A DNA stretch of 64,000 nt from Pomphorhynchus laevis. Taxonomy: Eukaryota > Acanthocephala > Palaeacanthocephala > Echinorhynchida > Pomphorhynchidae. The number at the start of each line of letters is the position of its first letter. Position 1 is the first letter of the stretch. Shown here one piece after another: positions 1 through 10,728 of the stretch. Under the pieces are notes generated by a model. The model was not told the DNA's origin. It saw nothing but the letters and a program-made list of their open reading frames with translations, and made no database searches. The translations under genes were made by a program, and so were the position numbers. The DNA lies in contig WNNJ02003645.1 in NCBI GenBank assembly GCA_012934845.2, positions 107,330-171,329 of the forward strand, in the 5' to 3' direction.

Positions 1-596
1 TTACAGTAATAAAAAATATGTAATAATTGAGTAAATTTATTGATGTATCAAATGTTACGATAAATAAAATTTTATAATTTCTTTAACATTTTTAACAAAA
101 ATCACTATTACACTTCGAATGAATTTTATAAAATAAACTATAATAATTTTTAAATTAATTAATAATTTTATAAAGCAGTTATTTTCTATCTATTATACAT
201 GTCAATATCTAAATATGATGTTTATTACGATTGTAACATTGTTTCTATTTTAACTGAATTAACAATGATTTTCTCAAACAATATTTTTTGTACTTTGAAT
301 AATTTGTAAAGCACATTGATAGTTTTTATTAACTTTTATGAAACTGTTTGAAAATATAAAATAATATTTTATTTTAATAATGTATTTATTTAAATATTTT
401 TAATTTATTTTTACATTTATGATACATGTCTTGAATTTAAAATTTTACGGTTGGCAAAAGTTTTCTACATTCCACTATTTTTTGATTTATAAAATCTTTT
501 ATTCTACTTTTATAAGATATTTTTATAAAATATTTGCGAATTTAACTGTAATTATTTTAATTAATTTAATCCGAAACATTGTAATTTTACGATTAG
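1..596. other. AT-rich non-coding DNA upstream of the first visible TRAX exon
   Basis: No convincing coding exon is visible. The open frame at 419-604 is low-complexity translation of AT-rich DNA. The stretch probably belongs to a TRAX intron or its 5' region, because the TRAX N-terminus (about 40-50 residues in relatives) is missing. Bases about 201-325 match a repeat that recurs near 24355-24470 and 28490-28552, sharing a run ending in CTCAAACAATATT. Confidence 0.5.
201..325. repeat. Dispersed repeat, fragment of the 20-28 kb repeat block
   Basis: The segment is visibly similar to 24355-24470 and 28490-28552. The three share ATATGATGTTTATTA, then a TTGTAACATT string, then CTCAAACAATATT. 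No coding capacity or termini were recognised, so the class is unknown. Confidence 0.55.
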
Positions 597-3339
597 TGCC
601 TTGAAAAACGCCATAAGATATCGGAGCAGATTCGTGGAAAATCCATATCTGCTACTGCAGATGCGAAACGGATTATAACATTACTTCACCAAATTACAGA
701 CTGGTATGTCAAAATATTGTTTATTCTCTAATATAAAATATATGCACGAAAAGTCGTGACATTGCCAAACTATTCAACGAAGTTGATAATCGATTTGTTA
801 TGCTACGTAATGATTTTAAAACGATTGCTATGCAAATCGACGACGCTAGAGACTTGGTTGATCCTTTATATTTCTATAAAGCGTATACCGCAGGTACAAT
901 TTACAAGAATTATTGATAATTTTGGTTTCAATGTAAGGTATCGAAGAGATGATTGAAGCAATGTCATTCTATTGGTTTCTACGCGAAAGGCGTTTATTAA
1001 GTCCGCGAGAAGTAAAGGAATATCTACGATTTTCAAGAGAAAATGCCGACCAGGTATTTTTTAAATATTCGTTATCGCAATTTAAGAAATATTATGAATG
1101 TAATACGGCTTTGTATTTTAATTTGAAGAATTTTATATAAATTTGAAGCTATTCTCCTGATGACCTATAATCCGTATGCTGATACAACGTCTGTTATTTA
1201 TTAGTCAATTCATAAAAATTGACTTTTGTTTTAAATTTCAATTTATAAATTTTAACGTGATATAATATATAAATTGCATAAAGTCTTATATAATTATTTA
1301 TTATTAATCTTTATTTATATATAAAATACATAGACTTAGTTATCTGATCGTCTGTTATTTATTAGTCAATTCATAAAAATTGACTTTTGTTTTAAATTTC
1401 AATTTATAAATTTTAACTTGATATAAATATAAACAGCATAAAGTCTTATAAAATTATTTATTATTAATCTTTATTTAAATATAAAATACATATACTTAGT
1501 TATCTGATCTGATTTTTATAAATTTATATAAAATAGGCAATTTCTAAACGCATATTAAAAACATTAATTATATTATTTATTCCTAGTCTTTAAAAGACGT
1601 GGAATAAATCATCTTTAATGTTTATTAATTTATAAATCCAATTTAAGAATATGTATTTATATAATAATAAGGTAATAAGATAATAGCAGATTTTTAGATA
1701 GCATTTATTAATTGCAATTTGAAAATAGCTGACTTGTATTTTCGAGAACGTTCTTTTTATCAAAAATTACTTAATTAAAGTTGATAATAACTTATTGTTG
1801 CAATAATGGCACTTTTTAATCACAATTAAAATATAATTCAAATAGAACGTAACAAAAATATTAGCACGTGATGCTAAAAAAGCTCAATTTTTGTATTTTT
1901 GAAAAATTTTAATAATCAACATACAAAATGTTAGATAAAATATTTTTGATTATTATTTTAAATAATTTTACCATTAAAATTCATAGTTTAGATATTAATA
2001 TTAATATCAAAGTAATTAAATATTAATATTAATATTATTATATTGAATATTAATTTTACTTTCATATTAATCTGTTGAAATTGTATCTTTGCGATAAGTT
2101 CATTTAATTCAACATAATATGATAATATCCTCTGTATATTTGTAGTTTTATCAAAATATAATAGTCACTTGATTTTCCTTTATAAAATAAGATTTTGATG
2201 ATAATTTTTTTTGTAATTTTCACATTAAATTCCTTGTAAATTTTCTTATTCAATAATAGTTGAATGAATTTTTACAAAAGTTAGTTAAAATAAACTATAA
2301 ACTACTTTGATATTAATTCTCCCTTCTCTAATAAATTATGATGTATTAAATTATTTATTATTATAAATTATATTTTAAATTAATAATTTTAATTAATTAT
2401 TACTTTTACGATTATAATACACCTTCTCTATTTTCCGGCAAACTTTAAAGTGTATCTAAAATAAATTCTTTGAATAATTGCAATTTAACGAATATTATTA
2501 AATTTTAAAACACTTTTTTAAAAACTTGATTGCTTTGATTTTAAAAGCTTAAATAGCGTTACAATTTTTATTAAAAAAACAATAAAAATTTCGTAATATA
2601 TCAAATATTACATAAAAACGTTATTCGAATAAGAAAAAATCAATACTCGCTTATAAACAAGTAATTATTAGTTATTACTAATCATTCAGATAAATAATAT
2701 CATCCAAGTGATCATTTAATAATTAGTTATCCTTAGTTAAGTTATCTGATTTAAATTATCTAAATAAGTAAGAAAACATTACTCACTTATAAGTTATCAT
2801 CAATCAGTTAAATGATTTGATTTATTATCTTTCAAATATTCTCATTTAATGATTTATATCTTTATCATTTTATTATTTTTGAACGCAATTTTATAGTTTA
2901 ATCTCTTTACTTTTTCAATGCATTCAAATAAAAGGGATCGTGCACGTTTTTGCTATTTTAGTCAACAGAGTCGGACAAAACGCAACTCTTCGTTCTTTAT
3001 TTTACAATTGATGATTACATAGCTGGACTAGCCGATTTTACTGGTGAGCTCATGCGCTATGCGACAAACTGTGCAAGCAAAGGTGAATACGCTGACTCGA
3101 CATTAGTACTAGAGATAATTCGGCCGTTATACAACCAGATGTTTCATCGTGCTGCCCTGGACAAATTCGACCTGATGCATAAAAAATCTACAGTAATGTT
3201 TGCATCGATAAGCAAGGTGGAGACATTGCTCTATCGAGCAACAATTAAAGGTCGAGGTGCTAAAAAACGACAATTGGAGCGAGAAAACAAGTCTAGTGTT
3301 CATTTATCGTCAAAACAGATAACCATGGATTGTTGCTAA
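597..3339 (+). CDS. Tsnax: Translin-associated factor X (TRAX), 3' four exons, N-terminus not seen
   Basis: By my model the exons are 597-703, 754-893, 938-1053 and 2962-3339, with stop codon 3337-3339. All introns are GT..AG and phases agree across every junction, giving 246 codons. TRAX pairs with translin in the C3PO endoribonuclease, which removes the siRNA passenger strand and trims some tRNA fragments; TRAX is the catalytic subunit. Family signatures are DAKRIITLLHQIT (exon 1), a block GIEEMIEAMSFYWFL across exons 2/3, and DYIAGLADFTGELMR in exon 4. The two glutamates in EEMIEA and the D and E of DFTGELMR align with the acidic catalytic residues of human TRAX, so the protein looks active. 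Relatives are about 290 residues, so a first exon of 40-50 codons should lie upstream, probably outside the window. Introns are 50, 44 and 1,908 bases; the long one holds a PLE-B tail. Confidence 0.9.
1054..2961 (+). other. TRAX intron 3, AT-rich with a retroelement tail
   Basis: The intron runs from the donor GTATTT after codon CAG to the acceptor CTATTTTAG before TCAACA. It contains a duplicated PLE-B 3' tail (1145-1510). The rest is AT-rich sequence with no exon I could support. It is about forty times longer than its two upstream neighbours. Confidence 0.75.
1145..1510 (+). mobile_element. PLE-B 3' tail, with its last ~163 bp duplicated in tandem
   Basis: The segment begins with a TGATGACCT..AATCC string and then GTCTGTTATTTATTAGTCAA. 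The same order follows the PLE-B reverse transcriptase at 43290-43470 and 53870-54370, so this is a 5'-truncated 3' end. The part from GTCTGTTATTTATTAG to the TTAGTTATCTGATC terminus occurs twice in a row (about 1186-1348 and 1349-1510). It sits inside TRAX intron 3. Confidence 0.65.
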
Positions 3340-3357
3340 GCAACACAAAAATAATAT

Positions 3358-4110
3358 GAATCTACATTGGTGTTCATGTCATGGTTTTAGCCGTGATCAG
3401 ATAATAATATTCAGTTTAATTTGATTTAGTTAAATCAACAATATTTTATTCATATAATTATTATTTTACATGAATTATTTGGTTTATAGAATTACATCAT
3501 TTAATTCAATGTTGATCATTAAACAAAAACGTTGATTGCTATCGTGATCAAAATATTCTCTTTGATATTTCCGGTATTGCACCAAAACGAATACGCATCT
3601 ATAACGGTTCAGTAGCGATTGAGGATACGATATAGTTTTGATTTTCTTGGTTTGATTTTGTAAATTCATTGTTGCTGGTTAGTGTTAAAATGTCGGTGAT
3701 ATTTTCGTCAGCGATGATTTCGTCGTCATTTAAAATGTTGACAGACAGTCTTCGATCAAACGTCGACCTTTGCAATCCATCATCAACGCTGTTTAATTCA
3801 ATGTTGTAGACTTCTGTCTGGGCTGCAGACGTGGCAACGATAGACCCGGCAGACATGATGCATTGCACATTTGAACAGCAGTGCTTAGACGCTGCATGAG
3901 AAATGGACCTGCGCGCTGGTCTGCAGTGACCCAACCGAGTCTATTTCCCAAATCTTTGAAAAGCTTGGCGGTTGACGGACCAAATGCTCTAAGTGTCTAA
4001 ATAGCCAACGTCCAAATGAGATTTAGTATGGTCAAAACAATAGTACTTGTGCGTTTATAATTCCTCGGTATCTGTCGATACTTACCCTGCCACATCGGTG
4101 GCACGATGAA
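3358..4110 (-). mobile_element. RLE-LINE 3' fragment A, abutting the TRAX stop codon
   Basis: The minus strand encodes the C-terminal tail of the RT plus restriction-like-endonuclease element found elsewhere in the window; the shared peptide includes TEVYNIELNS and DRRLSVNIL. It is visibly similar to 5233-6050, 14112-14930 and 40275-41100 but more diverged. The 3' end (low coordinates) begins about 20 bases after the TRAX stop, so TRAX may take its polyadenylation site from this element (inference). The RT part is missing. Confidence 0.7.
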
Positions 4111-4134
4111 TAAACTAAAAGATTATAATCGAAG

Positions 4135-5232
4135 ATTCTGTAAACGTCAAGAATGTTAATATTGACGTTCCATAATTGGTGTTTAATTGCATAGAATGTA
4201 ATTGAATATAATTATATAGTTATATAATTAAATAATACTTTTAGATCGATTTATTATATCATAGTAGCCTCTCTGACAGCGACTACATTATGTACAAATA
4301 TACAAGTTTTAGAGTACTTGATTTTTCCTGGACAATTTAACTATAAATATATAGCTTTTCAACCTTAATAATAAAGTTGAAATTGAGTTGTTTATACGTA
4401 TTGGATAATATATCATTTTATGTAATAAATAAATAAAAAGATTATAATCAAAATAAAGCGATTGCGTTATTTATTCCCTTTCGAGTAAGTATAATTAAAG
4501 TATAAATCAAATTACTTTTCAAAATTAATACTTAAGTTGAAATTGAGTTGTTTATGTTTATTGGATAATAAATAATTTTATTAAGTTAATTTTAAATAAA
4601 TTGAAAGATTTTAACCAAAATAAAGCGTTTATGTTATTTATTCTCTTTCACTTAAACATAATTTAACTATTAATCAAATAACTTTTCAACTTTAATAATA
4701 AAGTTCAAATTGAGTTATTTATGCGTATTTGAATCGGGAAGTTTCTATATCGGGAGTCTTTGCGATATAGAAATCAGGAAGACTGAAACAACATAAACTG
4801 ACTCTATATTGCTTCGACTTTTGACTTTCATCGGTAGGGGGCTGCTGTACAATTAGATTAAAGTACAGCACACCTAAGCAGCTCAACAAATCCTTCAAGT
4901 ACGTATTCATATACTAGTAATTATACTGGTGAGACTATTCATCACGAATAATCCGCTTACCAGGACCTTACAAGTAGGATTTAAAAAGCACCTTTATCGA
5001 ATTCCATAATCCAAGCTCTTCATTGCTAGTGGTAATGCAATAACAGATGACTTACTTTTCCTGCTAATGTTTATTCAGAATTAAGGAATCGGGAACACTC
5101 AAACAACAAAAACCGACTATATGCTGATTTGACTCTAAACTGACTTTAGAATTCTAAACTGACTCTATACTGTTTTGACTCTATACTGTGTTGACTCTAT
5201 ACTGACATTAATTAATGAAGACTATTGTTAAT
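4135..5232 (+). repeat. Left flank of composite copy 1
   Basis: The flank is nearly identical to 12890-14112 and 39183-40275. It starts with GTAAACGTCAA..TTGACGTTCC, a short hairpin, and passes through 159-bp repeat units (about 4360-4735). It ends in a roughly 500-bp unique spacer containing short repeats of TTGACTCTATACTG. An inverted version closes composite copy 2 at 18495-20026. No coding capacity was seen. Confidence 0.75.
4360..4735 (+). repeat. 159-bp satellite-like repeat, about 2.3 units
   Basis: Units carry TTCAACTTTAATAATAAAGT, a GATAATA..ATTTTAT segment and a TTATTTATTCCCTTTCGAGT segment. The same unit runs for about six copies at 19047-20026 in inverted orientation. Confidence 0.75.
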
Positions 5233-6050
5233 GTACATTGGTGTTCATGTCAAGGTTTTAGCCGTGATCAGATAATAATATTCAGTTAAAATTTAGTTAT
5301 ATCAACAATATTTTATTATTATTTTACATTAATAATTTTGTTTGCAGAATTACATGGTTTAATTCAATATTGATTAAATTTGAATAAATGTTGATTCAAT
5401 GTTCATTAAACAAAAACGTTGATTGCTATCGTTATCAAAATTTTCTCCATGATACCTGCGGTTTAGCACAAAAACGAATACGCATCTTCAAGGTATCTAT
5501 AGCGTATCCTCGTCGATTGAGGATACGCTATAGTTTTGATTTGCCCGGCTTGACTTTGTAATTTCATTGTTGCTGGTTAGTGTTGAAATATCGGTGATAT
5601 TGTCGTCAGCGATGATTTCGTCGTCACCTAAAATGTTGACAGACAGTCTTCGATCAAACGTTGACCTTTGCAATCCCTCATCAAAGCTATTTAATTCAAT
5701 GTTGTAGACTTCTGTCTGGGCTGCGGACGCGGCAACGATAGACTTCAGCATACATGCTGCATTGCCCCTTTGTACAGAGTGCTTAGACGCTGCATGATAA
5801 ATGAACCTGCGCGCTGGTCTGCAGTGACCCGATCAAGTATCTTTCTCAAATCTTTAAAAAGCTTGGCCGGTGACGGACCATATGCTCTAAGTGTCTGAAT
5901 AGTCAACGGTTCAAATGAGTATTGAGTATGGTCAATACAATTGTACTTGTGCGTTTATAATTCTTTGGCATCTGAAAAGACACATCCTGCTCTATCGGTG
6001 GGACGGATAACATGGCCCTTTGTTGGCGTGCTTGGACTTGTCAAGTCTCA
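5233..6050 (-). mobile_element. RLE-LINE 3' fragment B, inside composite copy 1
   Basis: Minus-strand C-terminal coding region and 3' UTR of the RLE-LINE, including the frame at 5497-5751. It has the same endpoints as 14112-14930 and 40275-41100: an abrupt junction to the PLE-A end at about 6055, after GACTTGTCAAGTCTC. Identical endpoints in three copies mean the fragment spread with the composite and not by separate insertion. Confidence 0.75.
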
Positions 6051-6580
6051 AATATGTATAATCCATAGTTACTACAGGAACAAAGAAGCATAAATTATCC
6101 ATTATTTGATAAAAAAACATACATTTCGATAGCTCCTGCTGTCATCATCAGGATTACAATAAAAATGTATCACAATTTTTCTTCTTTTAGCCCGTGCTTG
6201 CAACATTTCTACAAAAATACTAGCATTGATTTGCTCCGCATTTCTACTTAAAAGAAAAAGAAAATACCGAGAAACAAAACAATCATACTACAATTTTACA
6301 CACATTTGAAAACAAACAAAAGAAAAGAAAAAACAGAATCATAAAACAAAAAAAAATCAAAATCATAACATAAGTTACAAAAAATACGAATTTAATAATA
6401 AAAAAATGTAAAAGTAGAGTAATAAATTATAATTTAATCTAAACCAAAACAAAATAATAATACAATTAGAAAAAACATACGAATTGAAAAAATTAAAATA
6501 ATGTAATATTGGAATAATAAATTATAATTTTATTTAAGGTTTTAATCTGATTTATTATTAAGCATTAAATAATGTTCTTT

Positions 6581-6892
6581 TTAAATATAATACGCTTCTT
6601 GAATAATGCGAGATAACAAGGTACTTTCAAATGTTAAAATAGATGCATTTTCAAAATCAATGGAATGATTATAACTCACAAAATGCTGAGCACCAGCACT
6701 TGAATTGGTCTCTTTTCCCACATTATAATTATGTTGTTTAATACGCTTAACCAAACCTTGACCCGTTTGACCAACATATAACTGTTCGCATACTTTAAAA
6801 GGTATTTTATAAACAATGGCGTCTTTGTTAAAATCTGGTTTACGCTTTAAAATGTTGTGAAGTTTAGGTAATTTTCTGTTAAAAATGTGCAC
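6581..6892 (-). pseudogene. PLE-A GIY-YIG endonuclease domain, inverted piece of copy 1
   Basis: The translated block has VYKIPFKVCEQLYVGQTGQG followed by KRIKQHNYNV. This matches the GIY-YIG layout (xxYK..., YVGQTG, RIxxH) used by Penelope-like elements to nick target DNA. It lies in reverse orientation to the main body and is followed by an RT C-terminal piece (6959-7177, minus). Confidence 0.8.
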
Positions 6893-7702
6893 TTTGTTAA
6901 TACAATTATTTTTTATGTTGTGTTAATAAACTTTGAAAATACAGAATTCCACTTGTTACTAACAAAAGGTATTCCTATATGGTGTATTCTTTTTCAGGAC
7001 CAAAAACTTTATTTTTATGCCTAAAAATTTAAATTTAGCTTTCTTAATAGCCCAAAGCGGAAAACCACTTTTTAATAAATTATGTTTGATTGCCTTATCT
7101 CTTTTACAAATTAAATGATAGTTAGAACAGATAAGCCTGCAACGTAGGTAATGTGACATAGCAGCGGAAATCAGCACATTTTTAACAGAAAATTACCTAA
7201 ACTTCACAACATTTTCAAGCGTAAACCAGATTTTAACAAAGGTGCCTTTGTTTATAAAATACCTTGTAAAGAATGCGAACAGTTATATGTTGGTCAAACG
7301 GGTCAAGGTTTGGTTAAGCTTTTTAAAACACATAATTATAATGTACGTAAAGGGACCAATTCTAGTGCTGTTGCTCACATTTTGTGAGTTTGAATCATTC
7401 CGTTGATTTTGAAAATGCATCTATTTTATCATTTGAAAGTAACTTGTTATCTCGCATTATTAAAGAAGCGTATTATACTAAAAAAGAACCTAATTTAATG
7501 CTTAATAATTAATCAGATTACAATCTTAAATTAAATTATAATTAATTATTCCAATATCACATTATATTAATTATTTCAATTCGTTTTTGTATTATTATTT
7601 TGTTTTGGTTTTAAACATTTATACAAATTCTCTAAACTATATAATGAAAAGAATTATTTTATTTCTTACAAATCAATAGACAAACAAAAATTTGTAAATT
7701 CA

Positions 7703-8122
7703 TTGAAGGCAGTCAATAAAGCCCCAGTAAACATTATAAATTGGACTGATAAATCTTTAACTATTGAACAACGTAATATATTTGAATTAGGTCCTTACTT
7801 TATTCCACCATGTCGTGTCTGTGTACACAAATTATCTTCGGAGTTTAAAAAGACTTTTATTTTCTCAAAACACACTATTTATAATTTAGACAATTTCCTT
7901 AATTTAAACTTTAAATTAATGAGTAAAGATGATGATGCTCCCAATGTCTTGAACAAAACCATCATTAGTGTTAAAAAGAATTTTATGAAGAGGGTTTGGT
8001 CGTATCCAAGGCTGATGAACAGACCAAGTTTGTTGTTTTGTTTAATGAAGAATATACTCGAAAAAAATAGTTGTATTAACAAAATGCACATTTTTAACAG
8101 AAAATTACCTAAATTGCCATAA
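7703..8122 (+). pseudogene. PLE-A N-terminal/RT-entry region, copy 1
   Basis: This frame starts the main body. It includes NKAPVNIINWTDKSLTIEQ and a PCRVCVHKLSS segment. It pairs with 16584-16952 in copy 2 at about 95% by eye. The region precedes the RT palm motifs in Penelope-like proteins, but I cannot assign subdomains with certainty. Confidence 0.6.
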
Positions 8123-8460
8123 ATTTTTAATTAAATAATGATCCTACAGCTACTCGACAAAGCGAGTTTAATAGATTCCTACGGCAGTTGTTTTCTAAAA
8201 GAAAAATTTATGATAAGTTTCTTAAATCTTATCTCTTAAAAAATGCTAAACCAGGATTTTTATAATTATCGCCGAAAACTACAAAGTTCAACACAGCGCA
8301 AGACCAATTGTAGCTACATATTCTACTTTATCTTATAAAATTTCAAAGTTTTTTTGCTAGCACTTTTCGATTTCATATATCTGATAGCCATTTCTCATAC
8401 ATTTAATATGGACATCATTTTTCTCGTTTAATCCGTGGACATAACGCTCTTGAACATTCA

Positions 8461-9202
8461 TTGTTTAAAGCTGACATCACCTCCCTCTACATTAACGTTC
8501 CGCTCTCTGTTGCTATAAATATTGCAGCTGATATATTAGCTCTTAACCCACCTTGTGATATTCTTCTTAATCATGAAAATTTACATACTCTCCTCACAAT
8601 GTGTACCAGTCGTTGTAATTTTATTTTTGTATCTGTAATGTGGGATTAGATCGAAGGATTGGCAATTGACAACCCTCTTGTTCCGGTATTGTCCGAGTTA
8701 TACATGCGAAATTTGGAAAATTCTTTTGCCAATAGTATTGATGGAGTTGTCAAGTGGTTTCGTTATGTTGACGATGTTTTCTGGTTGCTCAGAATTGCCT
8801 TACACAGGATTTCCTTCTCATACGCTAAATTCTAAGGATTCTCGAATTCAATTTTGCGTTTCTTCTGAATCTAATGTGGGTATACCTTTTCTCGATGTCT
8901 TGGTAAAACTGGCTAATTCTTCTATACTTCAAACATGTGTCTATCAAAAATTTGGTACAGGACCAGATATTTTTTCGTGTACCTCAAACGTTCCAACTAA
9001 TTGGCTGATTTCCGCTGCTATGTCACATTACCTACGTTGCAGGCTTATCTGTTCTAACTATCATTTAATTTGTAAAAGAGATAAGGCAATCAAACATAAT
9101 TTATTAAAAAGTGGTTTTCCGCTTTGGGCTATTAAGAAAGCTAAATTTAAATCTTTAGGCATAAAAAAAGTTTTTGGTCCTGCAAAAGAATACACCATAT
9201 AG
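8461..9202 (+). pseudogene. PLE-A reverse transcriptase core, copy 1
   Basis: Frames in this stretch give KADITSLYINVPLSVAI (the D-containing first palm motif) and FRYVDDVF (the catalytic YxDD-type motif). GIPFLDVLVKLANSSILQT follows, the post-catalytic motif typical of Penelope RTs. The protein is spread over more than one frame, so this copy is unlikely to be active. Copy 2 (17341-18015) is its near-identical partner. Confidence 0.8.
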
Positions 9203-9285
9203 GAATACCTTTTGTTAGTAACAAGTGGAATTCTGTATTTTCAAAGTTTATTAACAACAACATAAAAAATAATTGTATTAACAAA

Positions 9286-9624
9286 GTGCTCATTTTTAAC
9301 AGAAAATTACCTAAACTTCACAACATTTTTAAGCGTAAACCAGATTTTAACAAAGACGCCATTGTTTATAAAATACCTTGTAAAGAATGCGAACAGGTAT
9401 ATGATGGTCAAACGGGTCAAGGTTTGGTTAAGCGTATTAAAACACCAAATTATAATGTACGTAAAGGGACCATTTCTAGTGCTGGTGCTCAGCATTTTGT
9501 GAGTTTGAATCATTCCGTTGATTTTGAAAATGCATCTGTTTTATCATTGAAAGTAACTTGTTATCTCGCGTTATTCAAGAAGCGTATTTTATTAAAAAAA
9601 AGAACCGAATTTTATGCTTTATAA
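9286..9624 (+). pseudogene. PLE-A GIY-YIG endonuclease, C-terminal, copy 1
   Basis: It encodes VYKIPCKECEQVYDGQTGQG and then GLVKRI and AGAQHFVSLNHSVDFENAS, a C-terminal GIY-YIG domain with CxxC-like spacing. Position after the RT matches canonical Penelope and Neptune type elements. YDGQTG replaces the usual YVGQTG. Confidence 0.8.
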
Positions 9625-10115
9625 TAAATCCGATTACAACCTTTAATTAAATTATAATTAATTATTCCAATATTACATTATTTTAATTTTTTCAATTCGT
9701 ACGTTTTTTCCAATTGTATTATTATTTTATTTTGGTTTAGATTAAATTATAATTTATTACTCTAGTTTAACATTACTTTTATTATTAAATTCGTATTTTT
9801 CGTCACTTGTGTTATGATTTTGATTTTATTTGTTTTAAAATGTGTGTAAAATTGTAGTATGATTGTTTTGTTTCTCGATATGTTCTTTTTCTTTTAAGTA
9901 GAAATGCGGGGCACATCAACGCTTGTATTTTTGTATAAATGTGGCAAACACGGGGCAAAGAGAAAAATTGTGAAACATTATTTTGTAATACTGATGATGA
10001 CAGCAGGAGCTATTGAAATATATAATTTATTTTTTTTTATCAAATAAAGTATAATTTCTGCTTCTTTGTTCCTGTAATAACTATATGTTTGAAATGGAAG
10101 AAGATTGTGGGTTTA

Positions 10116-10626
10116 GTATTTATTATGTATAATCCATTTTCATATAATTCATATTTGCTGCTAAAAACTGGAGTTTGACAATCAGTTCCATAATTTAATA
10201 AGACCAAACACTAGAAATATGGATTAACAATCAATTGCATTCAACTTTATCTTCTAGACCGCAATATTTAGCGATGTCATAAATATATTTAAGATTAATG
10301 TATTCAGATTATTAAATTGGCGCTTTTGATTATTTGATGATTATTTTATCTTTGTTTTTGTAGCGGACGAAACAGTACCAATATGACTTGCTAAAATTTG
10401 CCATGCCTTGTGTCAAGGTGTATGGATAAGGATGTAATCAAGAAATGATACCGTATCTGGTTTTTGATGCGAAGTCACATTGTGTGATCTATCAAAATTG
10501 ACTAAATTAATTTGAAGAATCCATCAAAAGATCACCAGCACCGATTCAACGATATCCTGATCACATCAGTGTAAAATAAATGAATGCTTTGAAATCGTTT
10601 TGCAACAACAGCTCAATCGTTTTCAG
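10116..10626. other. Non-coding stretch between PLE-A copy 1 and the SINE region
   Basis: No gene was seen. Bases 10519-10545 (CCATCAAAAGATCACCAG...) are complementary to 11036-11066 (...CTGGTGATCCTTTGATGG), so they flank the 10.6-11.1 kb insert as inverted repeats of about 25 bp. Confidence 0.4.
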
Positions 10627-10728
10627 ATATATATAATGAATAGTTGCTAGATCACACGAGGTGACTTTCGCATTGAAAACCAGCTACAGAATACTTCCTT
10701 CATGATATCCAATTCCATACACCCTGAC
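10627..10728 (+). repeat. ~100-bp direct repeat, first copy
   Basis: AATGAATAGTTGCTAGATCA through CCATACACCCT recurs at 11067-11166 with few differences. Both copies end at CACCCT. The reverse complement AGGGTGTATGGAATTGG looks like the end of a DNA transposon or small non-autonomous element. I infer this and could not confirm a target duplication. Confidence 0.65.

Larger units (their letters stand above)
6055..10115 (+). mobile_element. Penelope-like element PLE-A, copy 1, head-to-head arrangement
   Basis: The structure in order is: an inverted 3' piece (6055-7177, minus strand: 3' UTR, GIY-YIG domain, RT C-terminus); a forward 3' piece (7180-7520: GIY-YIG and UTR); then a longer forward body (7600-10115: RT followed by GIY-YIG and 3' UTR). 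The forward 3' piece before the body is the pseudo-LTR, and the inverted piece is the upstream inverted segment known for Penelope elements. Coding frames are decayed. The 3' UTR at 9630-10110 is the reverse complement of 6070-6560. Confidence 0.85.

Noticed and set aside
419-604. A 61-codon plus-strand frame as a first TRAX exon
   Set aside because: It is low-complexity translation of AT-rich DNA in a different frame from the TRAX exon at 597 and resembles no TRAX N-terminus.
4135-5232. A retroviral-type long terminal repeat
   Set aside because: The flank recurs in inverted and not direct orientation around the cargo, contains satellite units, and no gag, protease or integrase frame was found anywhere in the window.
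9990-10015. CTGATGATGACAGCAGGAGC...GAAA in the PLE-A 3' UTR as a working hammerhead
   Set aside because: The strings recall a hammerhead core, but the bases next to CTGATGA and GAAA do not form a stem II, so I leave it as a possible relic.
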